Shown in pieces: positions 1-7,324 of a DNA stretch of 8,818 bases (the stretch's first letter is position 1; each line of letters opens with the position of its first letter). The notes under the pieces were generated by a model, which had not been told where the DNA came from, did no database searches, and saw nothing but the letters and a program-made list of their open reading frames with translations. Source of the DNA: Ignavibacteriales bacterium (GTDB taxonomy: Bacteria > Bacteroidota > Ignavibacteria > Ignavibacteriales > Ignavibacteriaceae); the NCBI GenBank assembly GCA_020061995.1, contig JAGUXE010000363.1, forward strand, positions 1 through 8,818. Direction: 5' to 3'. The translations under genes were made by a program, and so were the position numbers.

Positions 1-2660
1 CAGTCAATCCCGTTATTAGTTGAGTATTCTAGTTTAACATTAGCGATATTACTACTTCTATCCCATGTAATCGAATGAGTTGCACCAACCTGTAAAAACT
101 CACCACCGTCCGGAGATAAAAGCGTTAATCGTTTAATACTAAATGAAGATGTACTTACATTACTTATTGTGGGAAAATCAGCATCAGAAATTCTGAACTT
201 CGAATTCGAACCCGGATTATTAGAAGCATTCCATGTAAAAGCTTGTGCCGCTGCTGAGGTTGATGGTGAAACGGTTATTGGCCATGTTCCACCGTTATCA
301 GTAGAGAGTTCTATTCTAACATTCTGTATCACAGTTGTAGGATCCCATCTAATCGTGTAGCTTGAATCCACTTGTAATACTGTGGGGATAATATCCTGAA
401 TAGATATTTTGTCAACACGTAAGTCATCAAGATGAGTGGAAGTGAAATTGGGATTCCCTTTTTCAACTATTCTAATTTTTCCCTGATCTGTAATAACATT
501 AGAAGGAATTACAACATTTTTAGTCCCCAAAGCGGCATTAATATTTGTATCTAGATCTGACCAACTCAATCCACTATTTGCAGAAATCTGAATATTGATT
601 GCAGTAATTCCTGAACTATTCCAAGTAACCGCTTGTGTTGATCCGCTTATTATACCTATTCTGTTTGCCGGTGAGGTTAATGTTAAAGTTACAATAGTAA
701 AATTATGATCGCTCTCATCTATCAATACCGCACTAAATGCGTCTCTTATTCTGACACGGGCAGTATTGTTAGCTGCCGAAACCGGAACTGTCCACGTAAA
801 TGAGTTTTGAGACGCATTTGTAGCCGCTGTAATAAGATTCCAACTAGTACCGTTATCGAGTGAGTATTCTAATCTTACCAATGAAACCGAGCTTGAACTA
901 GTCCATGTGATATTTACTTGTTGACCGCCTAATAATCTGATTCCTGTTGCACTCGGATAATCAAGAGATATTACACCTACTCTGAAAACATTTTGACTTA
1001 CAGCAATTATAGAATTATTATTTTGTGCAATTAATCTAACCCTTCCTTGAGTTAATGAGAGGTTAGAAGGGGTAGTCCATGTATAAGTAAGATCAGTAGC
1101 AGGAACAATACCGCCGGGGATAGGATCCCAAGTGTTTCCATTATCGCCTGAGTATTCGATCGCAACATTTGTAATATTTGAACTTGCAACCCAATTGATT
1201 GTAATATTAGACCCTGCAAGATATACTTGATTTGCAAAATTTGTTGTTATTTCTAATCGGGAAATTGAAAAAGACTGACTAATTCTACTAATGGTTGTAC
1301 CTGTTGCTGCATCACTAACTCTAACTCGAACAAAATCACCTGAGATGTTTGAGGGAATATTCCAATTGAATGTATTTGTTCCAACCTGTGAGGATGGAGT
1401 CGAAGCAATAATAGAATTCCATGTTACACCATTATTCAATGAATAATCTAATCTTGCCGTAGTTATTCCTTCGGTTGAAGTCCAATCAATTGCCAACGAA
1501 CTCCCTGCTTGATAATTGCCCCCAATTGGTGATGTAATCACTACATTCCCAATTGTAAAAGGAGCATCGCTTATATCTGAGACAGTTGCATCAGTTAAAC
1601 TAATAAGTCTTACGCGTGCAGTTGATGTAGGATTATTCGGCACAGTAAAATTAAAAGAAAGTTGATTTGCAGGGATACTATCCTTTAACACTATTGGCCA
1701 GGTAAGTCCATTATCAGTTGATAATTCTATTCTTATATTTGATGAAAGATTAGTTGTCCATGAAATTTGTCGAACTGAATCAATTTGTAATCCTTCTCCA
1801 CCATTGGGAGATGAAACCGATAGAGCAGAAATAGTAAATAAATTATCACTCACACTTAACACAGATGCAGAAGTTGCATCAGAGACTCTTACCAGCGCTT
1901 GTGCAGTAGGTGCTGAAGCAACTGTCCATGCATACGAACCACTTGCCGCATTTGTTGAGTCTGTTATAGTTAACCAATTAGCGCCATTATTTGTGCTGTA
2001 TTCAAGTTTAACTTTATTGATGTTACTGCTTTGCCACGTAATTGAACGATTACTTCCACCAAACCAATTTTCCCCGCCGACCGGGGAAGTGAGTTGCAAT
2101 GAAACAATTGAAAATTGTGAACTCGTACCTATTAATGTTGGATCAGTAATATCTGTCAGACGAATTCGTGCTTGGGATGTTGTTGTAGTATTCGGAACAA
2201 ACCAGTTATAGGTTCCAGATGAAGCAGGCGTACTGCTTGAAATCACTTGCCATGTTAAACCATTGTTTGTTGAATATTCAATCTTAACTGTATCAATAGT
2301 ATTACTTGCTACCCAATTGATCGAACGAAAAGTGCCTATCTGAAATTTTTGACTTAAAGCAGGGGATGTTACTTCCAATCTTTTAATTGTAAAAACATTA
2401 TTACTCGAATCTCCAACAGTCGGTTCTGAAATATCATATATTCTAATTTTCGCTAATGATGAAGAGAGAGTTGATGGAATTGTCCATAAAAGATTACCTT
2501 CATTTGCCGCAATACTATTTCTAACAACATTCCATGAGGCTCCATTATTTACAGTATATTCAACCCTAATAAATTCAACTTCATTACTATTCCAAGAAAT
2601 TAATTTTTGAGTACCGGCTTGCCAAACCTCACCTCCATTTGGAGAGGTGACAGCCAAAAT
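1..2660 (-). repeat. Ten tandem protein modules of 92-96 residues inside gene Z
   Basis: Module limits, by the recurring F-(T/S)-I end and the following LxxTSP start, are: 1 at 2379-2660, 2 at 2100-2378, 3 at 1824-2099, 4 at 1545-1823, 5 at 1257-1544, 6 at 972-1256, 7 at 687-971, 8 at 408-686, 9 at 129-407, and 10 at 128 to the window edge (partial). Modules 1, 3, 4 and 10 keep the full SPxGGE start. Module 5 has SPIGGN and module 2 has SPALSQ. Modules 6, 7, 8 and 9 have lost most of this start but keep the central NNG/DNG-x-x-W turn or a variant of it. The copies are diverged at base level, so this is an old protein-domain array and not a recent DNA repeat. Confidence 0.85.
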
Positions 2661-2786
2661 TTTTGCAAAAGAAGCGAGTGAATTATTCGAAACAATATTT
2701 GGAGGTGTAATAGATTTTTTCTCTGCCGAGGCAGATTGTATTAAGAATAATAATATTACACATAATAAGAAGTAAAATCTTTTCAT
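1..2786 (-). CDS. Large exported protein of tandem Ig/FN3-like modules (Z), C-terminus outside window
   Basis: The open frame runs without a stop from the ATG at 2786 to the window edge, giving 928 residues. Residues 1-21 are a signal peptide: MKR, a long Leu/Ile/Phe core, then SASA before EKK. A linker (22-42) precedes ten modules of 92-96 residues. A typical module reads SPxGGExxxxG, then I-x-W, then (V/I)x(I/L)EYSxNNGxxW, then W-x-(V/I)-P, then ARVR(V/I)xD, and ends in F-(T/S)-I. This matches what I know as Kre9/KNH-like (Ser-Thr-rich) beta-sandwich modules, common in surface proteins of Bacteroidota and relatives; the family name is from memory. There is no catalytic domain in the visible part. 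An in-frame TAA (2792-2790) sits just before a GTG-ATG pair, so translation begins at GTG 2789 or ATG 2786. Likely role: secreted or surface-attached adhesive or structural protein. A C-terminal sorting domain, perhaps type IX secretion, would lie outside the window. Confidence 0.88.
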   Translation of the reverse strand, partial: MKRFYFLLCVILLFLIQSASAEKKSITPPNIVSNNSLASFAKILAVTSPNGGEVWQAGTQKLISWNSNEVEFIRVEYTVNNGASWNVVRNSIAANEGNLLWTIPSTLSSSLAKIRIYDISEPTVGDSSNNVFTIKRLEVTSPALSQKFQIGTFRSINWVASNTIDTVKIEYSTNNGLTWQVISSSTPASSGTYNWFVPNTTTTSQARIRLTDITDPTLIGTSSQFSIVSLQLTSPVGGENWFGGSNRSITWQSSNINKVKLEYSTNNGANWLTITDSTNAASGSYAWTVASAPTAQALVRVSDATSASVLSVSDNLFTISALSVSSPNGGEGLQIDSVRQISWTTNLSSNIRIELSTDNGLTWPIVLKDSIPANQLSFNFTVPNNPTSTARVRLISLTDATVSDISDAPFTIGNVVITSPIGGNYQAGSSLAIDWTSTEGITTARLDYSLNNGVTWNSIIASTPSSQVGTNTFNWNIPSNISGDFVRVRVSDAATGTTISRISQSFSISRLEITTNFANQVYLAGSNITINWVASSNITNVAIEYSGDNGNTWDPIPGGIVPATDLTYTWTTPSNLSLTQGRVRLIAQNNNSIIAVSQNVFRVGVISLDYPSATGIRLLGGQQVNITWTSSSSVSLVRLEYSLDNGTSWNLITAATNASQNSFTWTVPVSAANNTARVRIRDAFSAVLIDESDHNFTIVTLTLTSPANRIGIISGSTQAVTWNSSGITAINIQISANSGLSWSDLDTNINAALGTKNVVIPSNVITDQGKIRIVEKGNPNFTSTHLDDLRVDKISIQDIIPTVLQVDSSYTIRWDPTTVIQNVRIELSTDNGGTWPITVSPSTSAAAQAFTWNASNNPGSNSKFRISDADFPTISNVSTSSFSIKRLTLLSPDGGEFLQVGATHSITWDRSSNIANVKLEYSTNNGID

Positions 2787-2798
2787 CACTTAAATAAA

Positions 2799-2804
2799 CT
2801 CCTT
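2799..2804 (-). promoter_or_regulatory. Shine-Dalgarno AAGGAG of gene Z
   Basis: AAGGAG on the minus strand lies 9 bases before GTG 2789 and 12 before ATG 2786. The spacing favours the GTG slightly, while codon preference favours the ATG. The two are adjacent and in frame, so they differ by one residue only. The two first As belong to the 3' arm of the hairpin at 2803-2838. Confidence 0.6.
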
Positions 2805-2838
2805 TTCACGAAAAATTTTCATCTCTTGTACGTGAAAA
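2803..2838 (-). promoter_or_regulatory. Hairpin abutting the ribosome binding site of gene Z
   Basis: On the minus strand TTTTCACG (2838-2831) is followed 20 bases later by its exact complement CGTGAAAA (2810-2803), giving an 8-bp perfect stem. Its 3' arm runs into the AAGGAG of gene Z (two bases shared). No U-tract follows, so it is not an intrinsic terminator for Y2. It could partly hide the ribosome binding site or protect a processed 5' end. The stem is short and AT-rich at its base, so a chance repeat is possible. Confidence 0.4.
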
Positions 2839-2872
2839 CATCTGAATTTAGTGTATAAATTTGTGCTGACCA

Positions 2873-4270
2873 TCAATAGTTTATTCTGATAATCGGTGAA
2901 AATACTATATATATTGGAGTCCGGTAAAAAGGCAAGGACTTTGAAGTAAACCTATATGCCGAAAAAAATCTAAAATCTATTCCGATTGTGCTACTAATCA
3001 TAAAATTGGCACGTGTGCCGATATATCCATTGTTTTCAGTCAAGTTGTATGTCATTAAAAAAGAAATGTCGTGATTTAGTAGACCACCGTTATGTTGCAG
3101 AGTTGCTTCTGCCATAATTTGATTTTTATATCTTCCGGCAGTAGACGATTCTAAATCTACCAGTTTATTTATATCAGGATCCAATAAGAAATGATTGACA
3201 TCATAAGTTGAAAAACCTAATCCGGCACCTAATAGACCTAAGTCCATAATCTTCATTAGGTTTTTATATTTAGCAGATATTATAAAATAGTTTCTGGTAG
3301 AATAAAATTGTGATTTATACCTTACTGAATAATCACTTGCTTTAAGCTGAGATAGGGTTAATGATCCTTCAATATTTATATCAATATCTGTTAATTGGGA
3401 ATAAAGCATATTCAACGGATTACCGCTAACTCTAAAATAGATATTTGAGCCAGAATGGTATAACCTTCTTCCAACTTCATCAATATCATTTTCAATGAAA
3501 GGTTGTTTTTTGGTAGGCAAACCAAATCCGACATTTAATGTATATGAACTATGCGGAGAATTATTTACTAAGTAATCAATAAAATTAGCTTTTACACCCG
3601 CTATATAATAAGGCATATACCAACCCGGGACAATATAATCATTCCCCCACTTCCCAAAGAAGGATACCAGATACTTATTCTTCTCATTAGTTGTCGTTGA
3701 CCAAAACATAACTTCCGGTTCAACGATATTCATTTTAATATCAAAATTGTAAGCTGTTTTATTGTCGTAATAGGATTTCGTAAGATTATTAAAAGCATAA
3801 AACTGTTCTTTTATATCTTCATAAACTACATCACCAAGTACTTCCTTAATGAATATATAATCTTTTATAGGATCAAAGAAATAATCGACACTATCTATGG
3901 TTTTACCAGTACCAAAATTCGATTCAGTAAAAAATCTTAGCTCTTCAATCTCTTCATCGTAATAACGTTTTCTTAATTCAACAAAAACATCTCCACTATA
4001 AATATCTTTAGCTTTTTGCTCAAGGAGTTTAAGCCCTGGTTTTTTACCATTAATAGTCAGTGCATTTCTTACAACAAATCTGTTAAAAATCTCACGAATA
4101 AAAACCGGATCAGTCACAACCCAAATTTTCTTGAGATCATTAAATGCCGTTGTGTTATACTCAAGATTTCGGTAAATCATATCAAGGCGATTTACTCTAT
4201 ACAACGAATCTTCGCTTTGACTAAAAGTTAAAATTGAGACTAGAGAAAAAAGTAGTAATAAAATTTTCAT
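2873..4270 (-). CDS. Exported outer-membrane-type protein, Y family, second copy (Y2)
   Basis: 465 residues. Function not recognised. A signal peptide (MKILLLLFSLVSILTFSQ, cut before SED; no lipobox Cys) is followed by an acidic, probably helical N-terminal domain to about residue 180. The block at 36-71 (LEYNT, DLKKIW, TDPVFIREIFNRFVV) is nearly identical in Y1. A second block at 184-211 (EPEVMFWSTT, NKYL, FGKWGND) opens the C-terminal half, about 270 residues of alternating strands ending IVFSPIIRINY. An aromatic last residue is typical of outer-membrane barrels. The frame opens one codon earlier at a TTG, but the ATG at 4270 has GGAG 8 bases upstream and starts the signal peptide cleanly, so I chose it. 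Only 21 bases separate it from X2, so the two are very likely co-transcribed. Confidence 0.85.
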   Translation of the reverse strand: MKILLLLFSLVSILTFSQSEDSLYRVNRLDMIYRNLEYNTTAFNDLKKIWVVTDPVFIREIFNRFVVRNALTINGKKPGLKLLEQKAKDIYSGDVFVELRKRYYDEEIEELRFFTESNFGTGKTIDSVDYFFDPIKDYIFIKEVLGDVVYEDIKEQFYAFNNLTKSYYDNKTAYNFDIKMNIVEPEVMFWSTTTNEKNKYLVSFFGKWGNDYIVPGWYMPYYIAGVKANFIDYLVNNSPHSSYTLNVGFGLPTKKQPFIENDIDEVGRRLYHSGSNIYFRVSGNPLNMLYSQLTDIDINIEGSLTLSQLKASDYSVRYKSQFYSTRNYFIISAKYKNLMKIMDLGLLGAGLGFSTYDVNHFLLDPDINKLVDLESSTAGRYKNQIMAEATLQHNGGLLNHDISFLMTYNLTENNGYIGTRANFMISSTIGIDFRFFSAYRFTSKSLPFYRTPIYIVFSPIIRINY

Positions 4271-4278
4271 CAATTTAT

Positions 4279-4282
4279 CTCC
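4279..4282 (-). promoter_or_regulatory. Shine-Dalgarno GGAG of Y2
   Basis: GGAG lies 8 bases before the ATG at 4270 and 5 before the in-frame TTG at 4273. It sits in the 21-base gap between X2 and Y2, which shows Y2 has its own translation start even though X2 and Y2 are in the same reading frame. Confidence 0.6.
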
Positions 4283-4291
4283 GATTGCACT

Positions 4292-5788
4292 TTAAAAACC
4301 ATAACGGTATCTAACCTGAAGTAATGTTGCAGCCCCTTCACTTTCCCATTCATGTGGTTGTCTGAATAATGGTGAGGAGACATAATTAAAATCAAACCTA
4401 AAAATATGACCGCCGGACAATTGCAAAAATTTAAACCATGCACCTAAATTCATTTTACCATCAAATAATTTAAGTGACGCTGCAAAGAACTCATCATTCG
4501 GAACAAAATTAAAATACAAAGTAGCAAATGGAAGAAGTTGATTATAAACCATCGAAGTTTGAGTCCCTTTATGATAAACAGCTTTCACTACATCGTATTT
4601 TGATATTCCCAAATCTAGTCTGAATCTAATTGTCATATCTTCACTTGTATTCCAATAGAATGACATACTGGATTCAAGTTGAGTAAAACTGAAATATGAT
4701 CTGGATGAATCAGCCGGTCCAATTTTGACATAAGGATTTGTTACATCTTTACTTCCGGATGCAACATATAAATTTATAAAAGGTAGTCCAAAAGCTCTTG
4801 TAAGATTTATGTCAAAAATAAAACCTGACCCTAAATGAAGTCTGGGTTCTGCTGATAAAAATGGAAGTGCTTTTGCTAAACCATTTGTATTCAAACGCAT
4901 TCTTCCCATCAATTTACCATCTATTTGAAAATCGTTTTGATGATCAATCGTTTTACCCGAAATACCAATTCTAGCTCTTACTCCAAGTGCACCGGTCATC
5001 GATTCAAACGGAAGGGTGTTGGTTGCTTTATTTCCAAAATTCAATTCAGCACTTATATCACCAAAAGGGAATGCCATTGATTTGTGATTAAAAGTTGCAT
5101 GGGAGAAACTTGCATCAATTTTATATTCAGCAGTTGAGGACTCTTGAGTTCGTCTTCGTGAAGTTGTTGCTGTAGTCTTTAAATCTCTTGGGTAAGTGTG
5201 TATACTGTTTGCTCTTTGGAAATTGAGAAAGTCTTGATTATTCTTTCCAGATATTCCCTTACTCTTTTTTATTTGTTCGTCAACATTAATTTTAAGGAGT
5301 GGTTTCTTTGCCTGAGGATCATTTTTAAGAACACCATCAACAAAAGTAAGAAGTCCGGTGTAAATCTCGGGGTTTGAAAAATATAGTTCCTGCAAGTCCT
5401 TAAAACCAACAGCCATTGTTTCTATTATTTGATTATCTTCACTTGTACTGCTTGTAATAAATTCAGTTGATGATGCAGCTTTATTCTCAACTTCCTGAAT
5501 ATATAAAAGAATCATGGAATCAATCTCGACACCTTCAACCAATACAACAAAGTTATAATCAATAAATTCAGAAACTTTAAATGTATATGGTTTTTTACCG
5601 TCTGTTAAAGGGATGTTGCTGAGTGCGGTTAAATCTTTTTGCTCAGGCTTGAAATTGACTGCATGAATATTGAGGTAAGTATTATCTTTCTTTAACTTAC
5701 TTTCAATTTTGTAATAGATGTTATCAAGGTTTTGCCCGAATAGAGAAGACGATAAATAGACCAAAATGAGAATACAAAATCTCTTCAT
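4292..5788 (-). CDS. Exported outer-membrane-type protein, X family, second copy (X2)
   Basis: 498 residues, function not recognised. The signal peptide is about residues 1-19 (MKRFCILILVYLSSSLFGQ). Residues 20-215 form a soluble-looking domain, including VLVEGVEIDSMILLYIQEV (82-100) and FLNFQRANSIH (187-197), and end in a basic linker (RRRT at 211-214). From about 221 (EYKIDASFSH) to the end the sequence is alternating beta strands with many aromatics. Blocks shared with X1 are LPF(I/L)NLY near 335-341, KIGPA near 355-359 and SFYWNTS near 376-382. It ends WESEG..LLQVRYRYGF, and the terminal Phe fits an outer-membrane barrel signal. A TGA in frame three codons upstream fixes the ATG at 5788. 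I see no clear Shine-Dalgarno. It starts the second cassette, behind a terminator-like hairpin, so it may have its own promoter, though I could not recognise one. Confidence 0.85.
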   Translation of the reverse strand: MKRFCILILVYLSSSLFGQNLDNIYYKIESKLKKDNTYLNIHAVNFKPEQKDLTALSNIPLTDGKKPYTFKVSEFIDYNFVVLVEGVEIDSMILLYIQEVENKAASSTEFITSSTSEDNQIIETMAVGFKDLQELYFSNPEIYTGLLTFVDGVLKNDPQAKKPLLKINVDEQIKKSKGISGKNNQDFLNFQRANSIHTYPRDLKTTATTSRRRTQESSTAEYKIDASFSHATFNHKSMAFPFGDISAELNFGNKATNTLPFESMTGALGVRARIGISGKTIDHQNDFQIDGKLMGRMRLNTNGLAKALPFLSAEPRLHLGSGFIFDINLTRAFGLPFINLYVASGSKDVTNPYVKIGPADSSRSYFSFTQLESSMSFYWNTSEDMTIRFRLDLGISKYDVVKAVYHKGTQTSMVYNQLLPFATLYFNFVPNDEFFAASLKLFDGKMNLGAWFKFLQLSGGHIFRFDFNYVSSPLFRQPHEWESEGAATLLQVRYRYGF

Positions 5789-5823
5789 GGATTTTCACTT
5801 ACTTCATTTTATGAATGAAATAT

Positions 5824-5886
5824 AAAAAAAAGCTATTCTCTAAATATTTGTATATTTTAGTTTCCGATATCGAAAGAATAGCTTTT
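5824..5886 (-). terminator. Intrinsic terminator-like hairpin after Y1
   Basis: A perfect 12-bp inverted repeat, AGAATAGCTTTT at 5875-5886 against AAAAGCTATTCT at 5828-5839, with a 35-base loop. In the minus-strand transcript the 3' arm ends in a run of eight U (complement of the eight As at 5824-5831), giving the polarity of a terminator for genes read on the minus strand, 14 bases past the Y1 stop. The loop holds a second hairpin (5840-5860, 8 bp with one bulge and an ACAA loop) directly next to the outer stem, and the palindrome CGATATCG at 5865-5872. The stem is AT-rich and the loop long, so termination may be partial. Confidence 0.6.
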
Positions 5887-5899
5887 AAATAATTTAAGA

Positions 5900-7300
5900 T
5901 TAATAATTTATTCGAAGAACAGGTGAGAATACGATATAACTTTCCTCACGCCAAACCGGGAACTTACTTAGATCAGAATTATAAGCCGAATAAAATCGAA
6001 CATCAAAGCCGAAAGTATCGCTCAGCATCACTTTAGTTTTTAAGCCGTAATACCCAAAACCTTCAGCACTATGCCCGAAAATAAAGTTTATGCTGTGTTG
6101 AATCAATCCACCGGTACGCACAACTCCTACGTCAACATAACCAAAATGTGTAAAACGATCAAATGAGTCTTTTTTAGGATCTAGATCAACAGTTTTTTTC
6201 TGCCCCGGAGTATATCTGAATCTATTTATATCATGGCTGGCAATACCCGCAGCAGCCTCAAAATTACCAAAGTCAAATAGATTGAAGAGATTTCGCCATC
6301 GTGCTTCGATGTTCCAATAATTTCTGAGCGTATAGAAATCAGTTGCAACTTTCAAACCGTAAGTTGCTGCGTCCATCTCCTGCATTGAGAATTGTCCTTG
6401 AAGATTTATTTCAAGATCTTCTAATTCAGGCCAAACATATTTTAATGGATCACCCGTTATACTGAAATAGATATTCTGTCCGGAGTTAAACAATTTTTGA
6501 GTAGCGGTAACAGGTTTGTAAACTTGTCCTGATGGAGAGCCAAGTCCTAATTTTACTTTGTAAGTAAAATTTCTTGGGTTATTACTTAACGATTGGAAGA
6601 ATGTTAATCCGAATCCAAAAACATAATTAGGAAGATTCCAGCCCGGAACAAAAATGTTATCATTCCCCCATTTCCCAAAAGCACTCAATAGATATTTATT
6701 TCTATAATTTGAAGTGGTTGACCAGAACATAATTTCCGGCTCCATAATATTCAAATTGACATCAAAGAAATACCCTGTTTTTACATCATAATCTTCTTTG
6801 GTAAGAACGTTTAAGGCGTAAGTTTGTTCTTTAATTCGCTCGTATAGTTTATTCCCCAGTATCTCATTTAAATAATATGGGTCAACAATTGGATCAAAAA
6901 GTAATTTGGGTTCTTTTTTATCAATTTCAGCTTCGGGCATGAATGCAAAGAACTCAACTTCGTCATCATAATATCGTTGTCTGAGATCAATTAACAACCT
7001 GCCTTCATAAATATCTTCCGCAAGTTGTTTAATCTCTTCAACCGTTACTTTGCGATAATTTCGTCTAAGTGCATTATTAACAACAAATCGGTTAAAAATC
7101 TCTCTGATGAAGATAGGATCGGTAATTATCCATTTCCGTTTAAGATCATCAAATGCAATTGTGTTATATTCCAAGTTGCTGTAAATGTTAGTCAATTCTT
7201 TAATTGCATCTTCATTCTCAGCGCCGGTGTCTGTATTTTGCGCATAAAATGAATTGCTTGCAACTAAAATAAATATCAGAAATAGTAATTTAAATTTCAT
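5900..7300 (-). CDS. Exported outer-membrane-type protein, Y family, first copy (Y1)
   Basis: 466 residues, function not recognised. The signal peptide is about residues 1-20 (MKFKLLFLIFILVASNSFYA before QNTD). The N-terminal domain (to about 180) is charged. It carries LEYNT at 43-47, KWIITDPIFIREIFNRFVV at 56-74, a RYYDDE stretch near 109-114 and FDPIVDPYYL near 135-144. The block at 187-214 (EPEIMFWSTT, NKYL, FGKWGND) marks the change to the barrel-like half. Within that half, SGQNIYF (273-279), TLRNYWNIEARWRNL (324-338) and the end IVFSPVLRINY match Y2. A TAA two codons upstream fixes the ATG at 7300. The 24-base gap after X1 implies one transcript. Y2 has an extra segment at about residues 256-266 and Y1 one at about 365-385, so the copies have had time to drift. 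Confidence 0.85.
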   Translation of the reverse strand: MKFKLLFLIFILVASNSFYAQNTDTGAENEDAIKELTNIYSNLEYNTIAFDDLKRKWIITDPIFIREIFNRFVVNNALRRNYRKVTVEEIKQLAEDIYEGRLLIDLRQRYYDDEVEFFAFMPEAEIDKKEPKLLFDPIVDPYYLNEILGNKLYERIKEQTYALNVLTKEDYDVKTGYFFDVNLNIMEPEIMFWSTTSNYRNKYLLSAFGKWGNDNIFVPGWNLPNYVFGFGLTFFQSLSNNPRNFTYKVKLGLGSPSGQVYKPVTATQKLFNSGQNIYFSITGDPLKYVWPELEDLEINLQGQFSMQEMDAATYGLKVATDFYTLRNYWNIEARWRNLFNLFDFGNFEAAAGIASHDINRFRYTPGQKKTVDLDPKKDSFDRFTHFGYVDVGVVRTGGLIQHSINFIFGHSAEGFGYYGLKTKVMLSDTFGFDVRFYSAYNSDLSKFPVWREESYIVFSPVLRINY

Positions 7301-7324
7301 AGTTTATACTCGCTTTAAACTTTA

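Noticed and set aside
169..360. Plus-strand ORF of 63 aa near the window start.
   Set aside because: Antisense to modules 8-9 of gene Z, with no supporting signal.
1804..2211. Plus-strand ORF of 135 aa.
   Set aside because: It lies fully inside gene Z on the opposite strand, has no recognisable domain, and the minus frame carries regular modules throughout.
4016..4231. Plus-strand ORF (71 aa) that resembles the plus-strand ORF at 7025-7252 (shared NNKSVKNL-like and IIKC.CVI stretches), as if a conserved antisense gene.
   Set aside because: Both lie opposite the strongly conserved N-terminal block of Y2 and Y1. The similarity is explained by conserved sense codons. Neither has a visible ribosome binding site.
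5803..5819. Short inverted repeat (TTCAT...ATGAATGAA) before X2 as an operator.
   Set aside because: Only about five bases pair cleanly in very AT-rich DNA, which is expected by chance.
5789..5830. Promoter for X2 of the Bacteroidota type (TTTG and TAnnTTTG).
   Set aside because: Only a partial match (TATATTTC on the minus strand) with no convincing upstream element. A promoter may exist, but I cannot support a position.
7118..7135. W-x-x-TDP in the Y proteins as a GWxTD domain.
   Set aside because: The spacing is one residue longer, the preceding Gly and following Arg-Gly of that family are missing, and the surrounding sequence does not match what I recall of the family.
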